DNA of 64,000 nt from Candidatus Manganitrophus sp. (GTDB lineage Bacteria > Nitrospirota > Nitrospiria > SBBL01 > Manganitrophaceae): contig CP114561.1 of NCBI GenBank assembly GCA_028865235.1, positions 2,810,001 through 2,874,000 of the forward strand. Direction: 5' to 3'. Positions 20,150 through 29,839 of this stretch are shown here, piece by piece. A program made the position numbers and the translations under genes. Every line of letters starts with the position of its first letter. The stretch's first letter is position 1. Under the pieces are notes generated by a model. It was not told the DNA's origin. It did no database searches and was given only the letters and a program-made list of their open reading frames with translations.

Positions 20150-21180
20150 ATGAAGATTGCGCTGGATGCGATGGGGGGAGATGATGCCCCCGCCGCCATT
20201 GTGGAGGGGGCCGTTCTGGCCGCCCGAGAGTTCGACGTTGAGATTATCCTCGTTGGAGATGAAAAGGAGATTCAAAAAGAGCTCTCCCGCCATCCCGCTC
20301 AAGGACTCCCCCTCTCCATCCATCATGCCCCGCAACGGGTTGCGATGCATGAATCCCCTCCTCGGTCATCCGAAAGAAGCGCGATTCTTCGATTTGGATC
20401 GCCACCGAACTCGTTCAAAAATCCCAAGCGGTCGCGGTGATCAGCGCCGGAAACACGGGGGCGAGCATGGCAACCGCGCTTTTTATCCTCGGTCCGATGA
20501 CCGGGGTCGAGCGGCCCGCCATCGCCACCTCTCTTCCGACGCTCAAGGGAACGTCGATCTTGATCGACGTCGGCGCCAATGTCGATTGTAAGCCCCAGCA
20601 TCTTTTTCAGTTTGCCATCATGGGAAGCATCTATGCCAAAGAGATCTTGGGTATTCCGGAGCCGACGGTCGGCCTCTTGAGCATCGGTGAAGAGGATACC
20701 AAGGGGAACGAGCTGACCAAAGAGGTCTTCAAGATGTTGAAAGCGAGCTCCCTCCGGTTTATCGGGAACGTCGAGGGGAGAGATGTCTATACCGGCGGCG
20801 CCGATGTGATCGTCTGCGACGGCTTTATCGGAAATGTCGCGCTGAAGATCTCCGAGGGGCTCTCGGATGCGATCGGCCAATTCCTGAAAAAAGAAATCAC
20901 CGCCTCTCCTTTTGCAAAGCTCGGCTACTTTTTGTTGAGGCCGGCCTTCTCCCGATTCCGAAAGAAGGTTGATTACGCCGAATACGGCGGCGCGCCGCTG
21001 TTGGGGGTCGACGGCATCAGCATCATCTGCCACGGCCGCTCCTCGGGAAAGGCGATCAAGAACGCCGTCCGTGTCGCAAAGGAGTCGCACAGCCGGGGGG
21101 TCAATCGACTCATCAAAGAGCAGATCGAGACCCAGATGGCGCTGACCTCCTCGAAGGAAGAGGGGAGCCCTCGCGGATGA
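20150..21180 (+). CDS. plsX: Phosphate acyltransferase PlsX (frameshifted)
   Basis: Makes acyl-phosphate from acyl-ACP, the first step of the PlsX/PlsY route to phospholipids. The N-terminus MKIALDAMGGDDAP is diagnostic. Later parts (ISAGNTGASMATAL, LIDVGANVDCKP, VCDGFIGNVALK, YGGAPLLGVDG) match the family. The frame breaks at a CCCC run near 20355. Adding one C links HESPSSVIRKKRDSS to the downstream frame, giving about 343 residues, the normal length. The final ATGA overlaps the fabH start, so the two are translationally coupled. No obvious Shine-Dalgarno is visible before the ATG. Confidence 0.9.
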
Positions 21181-22187
21181 AGTCCGAAAAGCCGGCCGGG
21201 AAATCCCAAATTCGCGCCGAGATCATCGGAACGGGATCGTACGTTCCGGAAGCCCGGATGACCAACAAAGATCTGGAAGGGAAGATTGAAACCACCGACG
21301 CCTGGATCGTGGAGCGGACGGGAATCCGGGAGCGACGGATCGCCTCCAAAGATGAAGCGGCCTCCGACCTTGCCTTCCAGGCGGCACGAAAGGCCTTGGA
21401 AGCGGCTCAAGTGGCCCCGGAAGAGATCGACCTGATCGTTCTGGCGACCTCCACCCCCGACATGTTTTTCCCCTCGACCGCCTGCATCGTCCAAGACAAA
21501 TTAAAAGCGACCCGCGCCGCGGCGTTCGATCTCTCGGCCGCCTGTTCCGGATTCGTCTATGCCCTCGCCGTCGGCGAACAGTACATCCGGAGCGGGACCT
21601 ATCAAAAAGTGTTGGTGATCGGCACGGAGATCATGTCGCGTCTGATCAACTGGACCGATCGAACCACCTGCGTCATCTTCGGAGATGGGGCCGGCGCGGT
21701 GCTCCTTGCCCCTTCTGCTTCGGAGAGCGGCATTCTTTCCACCCATCTTCATTCCGACGGATCCCTTTGGGATCTGATCTGCGTGCCCGGCGGGGGCTCT
21801 GCGATCCCTCCTTCTGAAAAGATGCTGGCGGAGCAGCTCAATACCATCAAGATGAAGGGAAATGAGACCTTTAAGGTTGCCGTCCGGAGCCTGGAGGAGG
21901 TCGCCTGGGAGGCCCTTCGGGCGAATGACTTCCTGCCGTCGGACGTCTCCTTTTTGGTTCCGCATCAGGCCAACCTTCGCATCATCCGCGCGGTGGCCGA
22001 TCGCCTTCAACTGCCGATGGAGCGGGTGGTGATCAATCTCGATCGTTATGGGAATACTTCAGCGGCGTCGATTCCACTCGCACTGGATGAAGCGGTTCGG
22101 GAAGGCCGGATCAAAAAGGGCGACATGCTCCTCTTCCTGGCATTTGGAGGAGGCCTGACGTGGGGCGCTTCTTTGGTGAGATGGTAA
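21177..22187 (+). CDS. fabH: 3-oxoacyl-ACP synthase III (FabH)
   Basis: Starts fatty acid synthesis by condensing an acyl-CoA (usually acetyl-CoA) with malonyl-ACP. The triad is visible: Cys in LSAACSGFVYAL, His in VPHQANLRII, and Asn in DRYGNTSAASIP. Its 336 residues match the family (about 320) plus a short basic N-terminal extension (MKSEKPAGKSQI). ITAR-like GTGSYVPE and WIVERTGIRERR elements are present. It overlaps plsX by 4 bp and is followed after 10 bp by the enoyl reductase. Confidence 0.95.
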   Translation: MKSEKPAGKSQIRAEIIGTGSYVPEARMTNKDLEGKIETTDAWIVERTGIRERRIASKDEAASDLAFQAARKALEAAQVAPEEIDLIVLATSTPDMFFPSTACIVQDKLKATRAAAFDLSAACSGFVYALAVGEQYIRSGTYQKVLVIGTEIMSRLINWTDRTTCVIFGDGAGAVLLAPSASESGILSTHLHSDGSLWDLICVPGGGSAIPPSEKMLAEQLNTIKMKGNETFKVAVRSLEEVAWEALRANDFLPSDVSFLVPHQANLRIIRAVADRLQLPMERVVINLDRYGNTSAASIPLALDEAVREGRIKKGDMLLFLAFGGGLTWGASLVRW

Positions 22188-22197
22188 TTCTCTTTTT

Positions 22198-23016
22198 ATG
22201 GAGGATAGGGTGAACGGACAATTTCTGAATGGATGGGCGCTGATTCTGGGGGCCTCCAGCGGTTTTGGAGAAGCCTGTGCCTTGGAGCTGGCCGATGCGG
22301 GGCTGAACATCTTCGGTGTTCACCTCGATCGCAAAGGAACCCTCGCCAACGTCGATCGGATTACCTCCCGGATCAAAGAGAAGGGACGCCAGGCGGTCTT
22401 CTTCAACGTGAACGCGGCCGATCTCGAAAAGCGCAAAGCGGTCCTCGATGAAATTGAGAAGACCCTCTCCACGGGACCGGAACGATCGCGCATCCGGGTC
22501 CTGGTTCATTCGCTGGCGTTCGGGACGCTTAAACCGCTTATTGCCGACTCGCCGAGCGAGGCGATCGCGCAGGCGCAGATGGAGATGACGCTCGATGTGA
22601 TGGCGAACAGCCTCGTTTACTGGTCGCAAGATCTGGTGGCGCGCGGTTTCATGGCGGACGGCGGGCGGATCTTCGCCATGACGTCGGCCGGCAGCGCGCG
22701 CGTCTGGAGAAGTTACGGCGCCGTCTCCGCCGCCAAATCGGCGCTCGAATCGCACGTTCGCCAGCTCGCCCTCGAACTCGGACCAAAAGGGATCGCGGTG
22801 AATGCCATCCGGGCCGGGGTGACCGATACCCCCGCCCTTCGCAAAATTCCGGGGCATGAAGAGATGATCAAGATGGCCAAGGCGAGAAATCCGATGGGAC
22901 GCCTTACCACCCCGGAAGATGCGGCGGGGGTGATCGCGCTTCTTTCCCATTCCAAGGCGCAGTGGATTACCGGAAATGTCATCGCCGTCGACGGGGGCGA
23001 GTTTATCGTCGATTGA
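22198..23016 (+). CDS. Enoyl-ACP reductase-like SDR (FabL/FabI type)
   Basis: A 272-residue short-chain dehydrogenase inside the fatty acid operon. The cofactor loop is GASSGFGEACALEL. The catalytic Tyr and Lys are separated by six residues (SYGAVSAAKSALE), the Y-x6-K spacing of enoyl-ACP reductases FabI and FabL rather than the Y-x3-K of ordinary SDRs. The end (WITGNVIAVDGGEFIVD) is also typical. The glycine loop and lack of FabI-type GxxxxxSxA spacing make FabL (NADPH-dependent) the nearer match. No separate fabI or fabK is seen in the operon, so it probably does the last reduction step. Confidence 0.8.
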   Translation: MEDRVNGQFLNGWALILGASSGFGEACALELADAGLNIFGVHLDRKGTLANVDRITSRIKEKGRQAVFFNVNAADLEKRKAVLDEIEKTLSTGPERSRIRVLVHSLAFGTLKPLIADSPSEAIAQAQMEMTLDVMANSLVYWSQDLVARGFMADGGRIFAMTSAGSARVWRSYGAVSAAKSALESHVRQLALELGPKGIAVNAIRAGVTDTPALRKIPGHEEMIKMAKARNPMGRLTTPEDAAGVIALLSHSKAQWITGNVIAVDGGEFIVD

Positions 23017-23064
23017 CCGCTTCTTTTTTCAGAAAATCCCGAGTGATTTATCGGAAATTTTTTG

Positions 23065-23093
23065 TTGACTTCACGTTTCTTTTTGATCAATAT
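23065..23093 (+). promoter_or_regulatory. Possible internal promoter before fabD
   Basis: TTGACT at 23065-23070 and CAATAT at 23088-23093, 17 bp apart, in a 164-bp AT-rich gap between the enoyl reductase and fabD. A moderate match; it would allow separate expression of fabD-fabG-acpP. Confidence 0.4.
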
Positions 23094-23180
23094 CATTGGA
23101 CTGAAATGAATTTTGTCTCCTCATATCCCGATAAGCGCATCCTCTGCCGCAGCGGCTCAGGCGCAACGGTGAGCCGATAG

Positions 23181-24116
23181 ATGGCGATCGCATTTCTCTT
23201 TCCCGGGCAGGGATCGCAGTATGTCGGAATGGGAAAAGATCTCTGCGACCGGTTTGAGACGGCGCGGGAAACCTTTACCGAAGCCGATCGCGCGTTGGGA
23301 TGGGAGATCAGCCGGCTCTGCTTCGAAGGTCCGGAAGAGAAGCTGAATCAGACCGAGTATACACAGCCGGCCCTTCTCGTCTCCAGCATCGCCGCTTGGC
23401 GCTGCCTCGGAGCACCGATTCAAAAGGCAGCGGTCGTCGCCGGACATAGCCTGGGGGAATACACGGCGCTGGTCGCCGCCGGAGCGCTCCCCTTTGCAGA
23501 GGCGGTCCGATTGGTCCAGCAGCGGGGCCGCTTCATGCAGGAAGCGGTGCCGAAGGGGGAAGGGGGAATGGCGGCCCTTCTCGGGCTCGATCGGAAGAGT
23601 GTCGAAGAGGTTTGTGAGAAGGCCTCCAACGAAACCGGCCGGGTGACCGCCGCGAATTACAATGCCCCCGACCAGATCGTGATCGCCGGCGAGTCGAATG
23701 CAGTCCAGCGGGGAATGGCGCTGGCGCAGGAGCGGGGGGCGAAGCGGGCCATCGCGCTCGCCGTGAGTGTTCCTTCCCACTCGCCGATGATGAAAGAGGC
23801 TTGCCGCCGTCTCGCCGCGGAGTTGGAGAAAGTTCAGGGTCGCGATCTCGACATTCCCCTGATCAACAATCTCCAGGCGAAGAAGATCACGACGTGGAAT
23901 GAGGCGAAAGCGGGTCTGATCGATCAGCTCTCTTCCCCGCTTTTATGGGAGGAGACGATCCAGCGGATGCGGGAAGACGGGGTTGATCTCTTCATCGAGG
24001 TCGGGCCGGGGCGGGTCTTGTCGGGACTGCTGAAGAGGATCGATCGCCGGCTCTCGACGGCGAACGCGGAAGATGCCGCCGGCGTTGAGAAGGTGAAGGA
24101 GCTTTTGGAGAAATAA
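23181..24116 (+). CDS. fabD: Malonyl-CoA:ACP transacylase
   Basis: Loads malonyl groups onto acyl carrier protein. The family motifs are clear: [12 protein letters not shown] near the N-terminus, the nucleophile elbow [11 protein letters not shown] with the active Ser, the QRGRFMQEA segment with the malonyl-binding Arg, [10 protein letters not shown], and VPSHSPMM with the catalytic His. 311 residues, normal for FabD. The start codon follows GAGCCGATAG and has only a modest ribosome site. Its stop TAA overlaps the fabG ATG by one base. Confidence 0.96.
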   Translation: MAIAFLFPGQGSQYVGMGKDLCDRFETARETFTEADRALGWEISRLCFEGPEEKLNQTEYTQPALLVSSIAAWRCLGAPIQKAAVVAGHSLGEYTALVAAGALPFAEAVRLVQQRGRFMQEAVPKGEGGMAALLGLDRKSVEEVCEKASNETGRVTAANYNAPDQIVIAGESNAVQRGMALAQERGAKRAIALAVSVPSHSPMMKEACRRLAAELEKVQGRDLDIPLINNLQAKKITTWNEAKAGLIDQLSSPLLWEETIQRMREDGVDLFIEVGPGRVLSGLLKRIDRRLSTANAEDAAGVEKVKELLEK

Positions 24117-24874
24117 TGGGGGATTTCATCGATCTGCAGGGGAATGTTGCGCTGGTCACCGGAGGGGCGCAGGGGATCGGAAGGTCGATCGTCGGACTTC
24201 TTGCGGATTGCGGCGCGAGTGTGGTAGTCTCCGACATCAATCGCGAAACGGCGGAGAAAACCGTCGCCGAACTGACCGCCCAGGGGAAAAAAGCGATGGC
24301 GGTCCAGGCCAACGTCGCCCGCGGCGAAGAAGTGAAGGCGATGGTCGATTCGGTTGTTTCGCAGTGGGGAAAAATCGATATCCTGGTCAACAATGCCGGC
24401 ATCACCCGCGATACCCTCCTGCTCCGGATGAAAGATGAAGACTGGGACGCGGTTCTCTCGGTCAACCTCAAGGGAACGTACCACTGCATGAAGGCGGTTC
24501 TCTCTTCGATGTCGAAGCAGCGTCGGGGAAGAATCATCAACATCTCCTCCATCGTCGGCGTCATCGGAAATGCGGGACAAGCGAATTACGCGGCATCGAA
24601 AGCGGCGGTCATCGGTTTAACCAAAACGGTGGCGCGGGAATATGCCAGCCGCGGCATCACGGTAAACGCGGTCGCCCCCGGATTTATCGATACCGCCATG
24701 ACGGCGGTCCTTTCCGCAGAGGTTAAAGAGAATTTGATGAAGCAGATCCCGTTGGCGCGTCTGGGAAGTCCTTCGGATATCGCGAACGCGGTGGTTTTTT
24801 TGGCTTCGGATCGCGCAGGTTACATGACCGGCCAGGTACTTCATGTCAACGGCGGCATGTATATGGGTGGATAA
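24116..24874 (+). CDS. fabG: 3-oxoacyl-ACP reductase
   Basis: NADPH-dependent reduction of 3-oxoacyl-ACP in chain elongation. Classical SDR features: [10 protein letters not shown] cofactor loop, NNAGI, the catalytic Ser in NISSIVG, and the Tyr-Lys pair in YAASKAAV (Y-x3-K). The end ([12 protein letters not shown]) is typical of FabG. 252 residues. It overlaps fabD by one base and is followed 75 bp later by acpP, the usual order. Confidence 0.96.
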   Translation: MGDFIDLQGNVALVTGGAQGIGRSIVGLLADCGASVVVSDINRETAEKTVAELTAQGKKAMAVQANVARGEEVKAMVDSVVSQWGKIDILVNNAGITRDTLLLRMKDEDWDAVLSVNLKGTYHCMKAVLSSMSKQRRGRIINISSIVGVIGNAGQANYAASKAAVIGLTKTVAREYASRGITVNAVAPGFIDTAMTAVLSAEVKENLMKQIPLARLGSPSDIANAVVFLASDRAGYMTGQVLHVNGGMYMGG

Positions 24875-24949
24875 GGGACCCGAGGGTCCTCTTTCCAGTA
24901 AGACAATCAAGACCATTGAGTGTTTACTCAATCTATAAGGAGGAAAGCG

Positions 24950-25180
24950 TTGGCAGTCGAAGAGCGTGTTAAAAAAATCATTTCGGAGCAGTTGGGTTTG
25001 GAAGATGAGGATGTGACTCCGGAAGCCTCCTTCGTCGAGGATCTCGGGGCCGACTCTTTGGATACCGTTGAGCTGGTGATGGCGTTCGAAGAGGAGTTCG
25101 GGATTGAAATTCCGGACGAAGATGCGGAGAAAATCCTCACCGTTCAGAATGCAATCGACTACATCAAAGAGAAAGTGTAG
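24950..25180 (+). CDS. acpP: Acyl carrier protein
   Basis: A 76-residue acidic carrier. The phosphopantetheine attachment Ser is in [12 protein letters not shown]. The protein begins (after the initiator) [15 protein letters not shown], the expected AcpP N-terminus. The start codon is TTG at 24950, chosen because AAGGAGG lies 6 bp before it; the frame extends further upstream but would add an unnatural leader ([10 protein letters not shown]). It is followed by a hairpin with a T-rich tail before fabF, which may let acpP be made in excess. Confidence 0.95.
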   Translation: MAVEERVKKIISEQLGLEDEDVTPEASFVEDLGADSLDTVELVMAFEEEFGIEIPDEDAEKILTVQNAIDYIKEKV

Positions 25181-25205
25181 TCACGGTTGAGATTCTTTTA
25201 TCGAA

Positions 25206-25245
25206 TTGGATCCTGCTTTTGTGATCCAACCTGTTTTTATTTTTT
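25206..25245 (+). terminator. Intrinsic terminator or attenuator between acpP and fabF
   Basis: TTGGATC (25206-25212) pairs with GATCCAA (25223-25229) across a 10-base loop, then T5-A-T6. The seven-pair stem is modest, so partial read-through into fabF is likely. That would favour high acpP over fabF transcript. Confidence 0.6.
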
Positions 25246-25263
25246 AAGCAAGGGGGTACGTTT

Positions 25264-26505
25264 CTGAGTAGAAGGGTTGTCGTGACCGGTTTGGGGGCAG
25301 TCACCCCGCTGGGCGTGGGCGTGGAGAAAACATGGAAGGCCCTCCTTTCTGGAGAATCGGGTGTCGGTCGAATTACCCGATTCGATCCCACCGACTATCC
25401 CTGCCAAATCGCAGCCCAGGTCAATGATTTCAACCCGGCCGATTATATCGACGGGAAAGAGATCAAGAAGATGGACACCTTCATCCACTACGCGATGGCC
25501 GGCGGACAGATGGCGATGGATGATTCCGGCTTGAAGGTGACCCCCGAGAATGCGGAGCGGGTCGGCGTCTACGTCGGATCGGGCATCGGCGGGCTCAACG
25601 CGATCGAAGCCTGGCACAAGGTCCTTCTCGAAAAAGGCCCCAAGCGAGTCACCCCGTTCTTCATTCCGATGTCGATCATCAATCTCGCCCCGGGCCAGCT
25701 CGCCATCCGGTTTGGCGCCAAGGGGCCGAATTCCTGTGCGGTGACCGCCTGCGCCACCGGCAATAACTGCATCGGGGACGCCTTTCGAATGATCCAGCGC
25801 GGCGATGCCGATGCGATGATCGCCGGCGGAACCGAAGCGGCGATCACCCCGCTGTCGGTCGCAGGTTTTTCTTCCTCCCGCGCCCTCTCCACACGAAACG
25901 ATGATCCCAAGCGGGCGAGCCGCCCCTTCGACAAAGATCGGGACGGATTCGTCCTGGGAGAAGGCTCCGGCATCCTTGTTTTGGAGGAGTTAGAGTCTGC
26001 GCGACGCCGCGGCGCCCGCATCTATGCCGAGATCGTCGGATACGGCATGTCGGCCGATGCCTATCACATCACCGCGCCTTCGGAAGAGGGAGAAGGGGCG
26101 GCGCGCTGCATGCGGCTCGCCTTGAAAGATGCCGGAATTCAGCCGGGCGAGGTCGGCTATATCAACGCCCACGCCACCTCCACCATGGCCGACGCCATTG
26201 AGACCAGAGCGATGAAAACGGTCTTCGGCGAGGCAATCGGCCGCATTCCGATCAGCGCCACCAAATCGATGACAGGCCATCTTCTCGGCGCTGCCGGCGG
26301 GATCGAAGCGGTCTTCAGCATTCTTGCCATCCGGGACGGCATTCTTCCCCCGACGATCAACCTCGACAATCCCGATCCCCTCTGCGATCTCGACTACGTC
26401 CCCCATCAGGCGCGGAAGGCCGATGTGAATGTGGCCCTCTCCAACTCCTTCGGCTTCGGCGGAACGAATGCCACGATCATTTTCCGAAAGTATCAGGAAA
26501 ACTAA
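25264..26505 (+). CDS. fabF: 3-oxoacyl-ACP synthase II (FabF), CTG start
   Basis: Elongating condensing enzyme. Catalytic Cys in [14 protein letters not shown], His residues in [10 protein letters not shown] and [13 protein letters not shown]. From the CTG at 25264 the protein reads (M)[16 protein letters not shown], the exact canonical FabF N-terminus, and is 413 residues, the standard length. The next in-frame ordinary start (GTG 25282) would cut off the first beta strand. A GGGGGT ribosome site precedes the CTG. Either CTG is used or a base is misread there. It is 46 bp ahead of rnc. Confidence 0.93.
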   Translation: MSRRVVVTGLGAVTPLGVGVEKTWKALLSGESGVGRITRFDPTDYPCQIAAQVNDFNPADYIDGKEIKKMDTFIHYAMAGGQMAMDDSGLKVTPENAERVGVYVGSGIGGLNAIEAWHKVLLEKGPKRVTPFFIPMSIINLAPGQLAIRFGAKGPNSCAVTACATGNNCIGDAFRMIQRGDADAMIAGGTEAAITPLSVAGFSSSRALSTRNDDPKRASRPFDKDRDGFVLGEGSGILVLEELESARRRGARIYAEIVGYGMSADAYHITAPSEEGEGAARCMRLALKDAGIQPGEVGYINAHATSTMADAIETRAMKTVFGEAIGRIPISATKSMTGHLLGAAGGIEAVFSILAIRDGILPPTINLDNPDPLCDLDYVPHQARKADVNVALSNSFGFGGTNATIIFRKYQEN

Positions 26506-26550
26506 ACTCCCCTTTCTCGCAGGCGAACCCCACTGAGAGAACCTCTCCCC

Positions 26551-27267
26551 ATGTCCCCTTCAGACCTCTCCGCGCTTCAGCAACGGCTCGCATATACCTT
26601 CCAGATGACGGAGCGGCTCCGGCAAGCGGTCACCCACAAATCGTACATCAACGAAACGAAAGACAAGACGGTCGAGGACAACGAGCGGTTTGAGTTTCTG
26701 GGAGACGCGGTTCTCGATTTGATCATCAGCGAAGCGCTCGTCGCCCGCTTTCCGAACGCCCCGGAGGGGGATCTCTCCAAGATGAAGTCGCGGGTGGTCA
26801 GCGAGGGAACGCTCGCTCGGATCGCCAAAGAGCTCGCTCTGGGACGATATCTCTATCTCGGAAAAGGGGAGGAGCGGACCCTCGGCCGCGAAAAGAGCTC
26901 GCTTTTGGCCGATGCGCTCGAAGCGTTGATCGCCGCGGTTTATCTTGACGGCGGCCTCTCTCCGGCGCGGGAGGTCGTGATGCGGGAATTCGAGCCGGCG
27001 CTTCAAGAGCTGACCCGCCCCGAAATGACGGCCGACTACAAGACCGAGCTTCAAGAGCGTTGCCAGAAAGAATTCGAATCGCTCCCCTTCTATCAGGTCA
27101 TCCGCGAAACCGGTCCCGACCATCAAAAGCTCTTCGAAGTGGAGATCCGGATTCAGAACACCCCCTACGCCACCGCCACCGGCCGGAGCAAGAAGGAGGC
27201 GGAGCAACGGGCGGCGCAGATCGCGCTCGATAAGTTGAAGAAGGGCTGGCCGCCCCCGGCCGATTAA
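26551..27267 (+). CDS. rnc: Ribonuclease III
   Basis: Cleaves double-stranded RNA in rRNA and mRNA processing. The signature NERFEFLGDAVLDLIISEAL holds the metal-binding acidic residues; a second acidic cluster is in LADALEALIAAVYLDGG. A dsRNA-binding domain follows (DYKTELQERCQKEF ... GRSKKEAEQRAAQIAL). 238 residues, normal. The fabF-rnc linkage is conserved in many bacteria. The Shine-Dalgarno is weak (GAGAGAACC). Confidence 0.96.
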   Translation: MSPSDLSALQQRLAYTFQMTERLRQAVTHKSYINETKDKTVEDNERFEFLGDAVLDLIISEALVARFPNAPEGDLSKMKSRVVSEGTLARIAKELALGRYLYLGKGEERTLGREKSSLLADALEALIAAVYLDGGLSPAREVVMREFEPALQELTRPEMTADYKTELQERCQKEFESLPFYQVIRETGPDHQKLFEVEIRIQNTPYATATGRSKKEAEQRAAQIALDKLKKGWPPPAD

Positions 27268-27285
27268 TATTTCTCCTACCGATTG

Positions 27286-27348
27286 AAAAGCCCCGACATC
27301 CAGAGATCCTTCACTTCGTTCAGGATGACATCAAACGACCGGGCTTTA
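27286..27348. repeat. REP-like nested inverted repeat
   Basis: Outer arms AAAGCCC (27287-27293) and GGGCTTT (27341-27347), with an inner ATCCT...AGGAT pair around CACTTCGTTC. The inner text (GATCCTTCACTTCGTTCAGG) resembles short palindromic elements scattered in many bacterial genomes. A second partial copy of AGATCCTTCA occurs just downstream at about 27359. It may double as a transcription terminator for rnc. Confidence 0.45.
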
Positions 27349-27368
27349 TCCCTCTTCGAGATCCTTCA

Positions 27369-27398
27369 TTGACTTTCGTCATAAATCTGGAATATAAA
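27369..27398 (+). promoter_or_regulatory. Putative sigma-70 promoter for the HPP gene
   Basis: TTGACT at 27369-27374 and TATAAA at 27393-27398, 18 bp apart, 30 bp before the ATG at 27428 and close to an AGGAGG ribosome site. Confidence 0.5.
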
Positions 27399-27427
27399 GG
27401 TGGCCATGTTCTTAGGAGGTTGATGGT

Positions 27428-27972
27428 ATGTTGGGTGGGCAGGCCAAGCAATGGAATCGGAGCCGCGAAGCGGAACAGTCTGAACAGGTACAGGTCCTTG
27501 TTCCCGATCGTCGGAGTCACCTCATCGACCTCGGTTTATCGGCGGTCGGCGCCGCGATCGGCATTGCACTTACGCTCTGGCTGGTCGCCAATGAGCAGTC
27601 TCCCTTCCTCCTCGCCTCGCTCGGCGGAACCACCGTCTTTCTCTTTGCTTTGGGCCACACCGAGCCGGCGCAGCCGCGCGCCCTCTTCGGCGGACATCTC
27701 GGCGGGGCCTTCATCGGCATTGTTTGTTATCAGCTGTTCGGCGATGCGCTTTGGGTTTCCGTCCTCGCCGTTGTCCTGACGATGATCTACATGGTCATCA
27801 CCCGAACGATCCACCCCCCGCCGGCGCAAACCCCTTGTTCATGGTTCACAATCACGCCGATTTTATGGTTCTCCTCAATCCGGTCGGCGCCGGCATTCTC
27901 GCGCTCTTTCTGGTTGCGGTGTTCTGGAGTCGCCTTCGGCCTGGGAAGGAATATCCGATGAAGTGGTGGTGA
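27428..27972 (+). CDS. HPP family membrane protein (frameshifted)
   Basis: A four-helix membrane protein of the HPP family, implicated in nitrite transport in some organisms. The soluble N-terminus is followed by hydrophobic helices: VGAAIGIALTLWLVA, FLLASLGGTTVFLFA, GGAFIGIVCYQLF, VLAVVLTMIYMVI, and GAGILALFLVAVFW. The signature HPPAGANP is restored when one C is added to the C6 run near 27817; the uncorrected frame reads HPPPAQTP. The end is KEYPMKWW at 27972. AGGAGG lies 8 bp before the ATG. The gene is alone and borders the AT-rich insert. Nitrite transport here would be an inference. Confidence 0.85.
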
Positions 27973-28011
27973 TAAGAATCTGAGGCCAGAACTCTATAGG
28001 ATGCTTCTAAT

Positions 28012-29058
28012 ATGTCTAACGATACTCCTAAAGATGAACTTGTAGTCTCTGTCCAGAAGGCAGTCAAGATTGAAGAGATTGAAGGTAAGAAAGTCGCTCG
28101 CTTTTCAGTTGACCCTTTGCTGCAAGGGCATACCTTCTCTATAGAGTTAACCCCCTCTGGAGATGAGACCCCACCAACGGGACCCTTTCGAATAGAATAC
28201 GTATTGGGAAGCGAGTTCGTAATTCATGAGAACAAGCTGCCCTTGATCTCTTTAGAGGAAGGGTACTCGCACTTGATCATTGGACCTGAATTTGCCAATA
28301 TCGCTATAACCTTAAAGTACATTGATGATAGGGGTTCCAACGTTACAAAAGAAGCAGCCCTCTCTATTAAAAGCACTGAAGGTGTGGTACAAAGATTTGT
28401 TGTAGAGACACCCGAGATCGACCTTTCACTCGCTGTCCGCTACACGGGACAAATTGTGGCTGATCTTCTAGATGCGCTCTCGTTCATAAAGAAAGTGCCC
28501 ATTGCCGTCCGACATATCGAGGTACATGCTCTCGGGGGAAAACACCAACGGCGTTACGTAACACTGCCATATGGACACCGACAGCTAAACACACAGGACA
28601 TTGCTCAGACTATAACTATACTCTCTCGCCTCAGAGCTGCGCTTCGTTTGTTCCGCGAAGGTTTAAGTTCCAACAAACCTCATTATCGCCTTCTTTGTCT
28701 GTACCGTGTTCGTGAAGTTTTGGAATCCGTACGACGTCAAAATGATCAGGAGGTCATTGCCCGTGGTGGAACCCCAGATAGGCCTAGCCGAGTACTTCCT
28801 GACAATAAATTGACCCGTTCTTACTTTCCAAATCACATCGGCAAAAAGGTTGGTAGCTTTCTTGATCATGTACGGTCAGATTATCGTCTACCAGTGGCCC
28901 ATGGAAACATGGATGAATACTTCAAACTGATTCTTGATCCGGCAAATGTTCAGGTTGAACATCGAGTCGATTATACGAACGCCGCACTGATTCCGGTAAT
29001 TGCGGAACTGATTAAAGATGAAATCGACTTTATAGCGCGATATGAACTTTCCTCATGA
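28012..29058 (+). CDS. HEPN-like protein, first gene of an AT-rich three-gene insert
   Basis: A 348-residue protein of unknown function. The N-terminal half is beta-rich (VARFSVDPLL, FSIELTPSG, FRIEYVLGS). The C-terminal half is helical and carries R292-x4-H297 (RLPVAHG) after SYFPNHIGKKVGSFLDHV, which resembles the R-x4-6-H active site of HEPN domains, often RNases in toxin and defence systems. Base composition is clearly lower in GC than the neighbouring fab genes and codon use differs. Its stop overlaps the start of the HNH gene (ATGA), so they are coupled. I saw no promoter immediately upstream. The HEPN call is tentative. Confidence 0.6.
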   Translation: MSNDTPKDELVVSVQKAVKIEEIEGKKVARFSVDPLLQGHTFSIELTPSGDETPPTGPFRIEYVLGSEFVIHENKLPLISLEEGYSHLIIGPEFANIAITLKYIDDRGSNVTKEAALSIKSTEGVVQRFVVETPEIDLSLAVRYTGQIVADLLDALSFIKKVPIAVRHIEVHALGGKHQRRYVTLPYGHRQLNTQDIAQTITILSRLRAALRLFREGLSSNKPHYRLLCLYRVREVLESVRRQNDQEVIARGGTPDRPSRVLPDNKLTRSYFPNHIGKKVGSFLDHVRSDYRLPVAHGNMDEYFKLILDPANVQVEHRVDYTNAALIPVIAELIKDEIDFIARYELSS

Positions 29059-29825
29059 CAAAGTGTATTTGGTGTAAACGCAGCGACGGACTTTTATCTC
29101 TTGAACATGTCTTCCCTGAAGGGTTGGGTTGCCCTGACGGGTTTGTCTTACGTGCTGGTGAGGTGTGCAAAACTTGTAACAATGAGTTGGCTCATTTGGA
29201 TCAAGCGGTAATCGATGAGCTTGACGTCATTGGCTATATGAATGATGTGCCCCGTAAGAGGGGCCGGCAACCGGCGATCCGAAATCGAGGGAATGTTATT
29301 GGTACAATGGGACCTAATGGAAAAGAGATTTCTATTAATATGGAGGCCTATTCAGTCCAAACGCATGATGGATCCAGGCTTGGCGCGTTTGGAAAATCGT
29401 CGAGGAATATTCGGACATCATTTACACGAGACGGTCACTTAGCAACAGTATCATTCTCCGTGCCTTTCGGGCAGAATCCTAAGTTCATACGTGGTATCGT
29501 CAAGATTGCCTTTTCATCTCTGGTTTATTATCTCGGGACAGATCTGGCCCTGTCTGAATACTTTGACTCCATTCGTCTTTTCGTGAAAAATGGTCAAGGC
29601 ACCAGAGCCATTTTGCTTAAGTCGAGTCGTGATGGAGAATATAAGAACCAAGCTTGGCCACCATTCAAATCTGATTTAGGAGAATATCTAGTTGTGTTTC
29701 GACTTGCAGATACCGAATTTATTGTTGATTTGAGTCCTACTTTGACACTCTTCCCAACTCTTAAAGAAAGAGCATTTGAAATCTATGGTAAATCGGATTG
29801 GACTTTCTTACCAGTCAACATCTAA
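29055..29825 (+). CDS. HNH endonuclease-like protein
   Basis: A 256-residue protein. The first 50 residues form an HNH_5-like treble-clef: CIWC at 4-7, EHVFPEGLG at 17-25, CKTCNN at 38-43, with a following His-Asp region. Such domains cut DNA and occur in defence, homing and mobile systems. The remaining 200 residues have no motif I recognise; they include a hydrophobic stretch (IVKIAFSSLVYYLG) and an aromatic beta-rich C-terminus. It is translated in overlap with the HEPN-like gene, and the next gene starts 15 bp downstream. GC content is low. Function inferred from the zinc motif only. Confidence 0.65.
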   Translation: MTKCIWCKRSDGLLSLEHVFPEGLGCPDGFVLRAGEVCKTCNNELAHLDQAVIDELDVIGYMNDVPRKRGRQPAIRNRGNVIGTMGPNGKEISINMEAYSVQTHDGSRLGAFGKSSRNIRTSFTRDGHLATVSFSVPFGQNPKFIRGIVKIAFSSLVYYLGTDLALSEYFDSIRLFVKNGQGTRAILLKSSRDGEYKNQAWPPFKSDLGEYLVVFRLADTEFIVDLSPTLTLFPTLKERAFEIYGKSDWTFLPVNI

Positions 29826-29839
29826 CATCATGAATAAAA

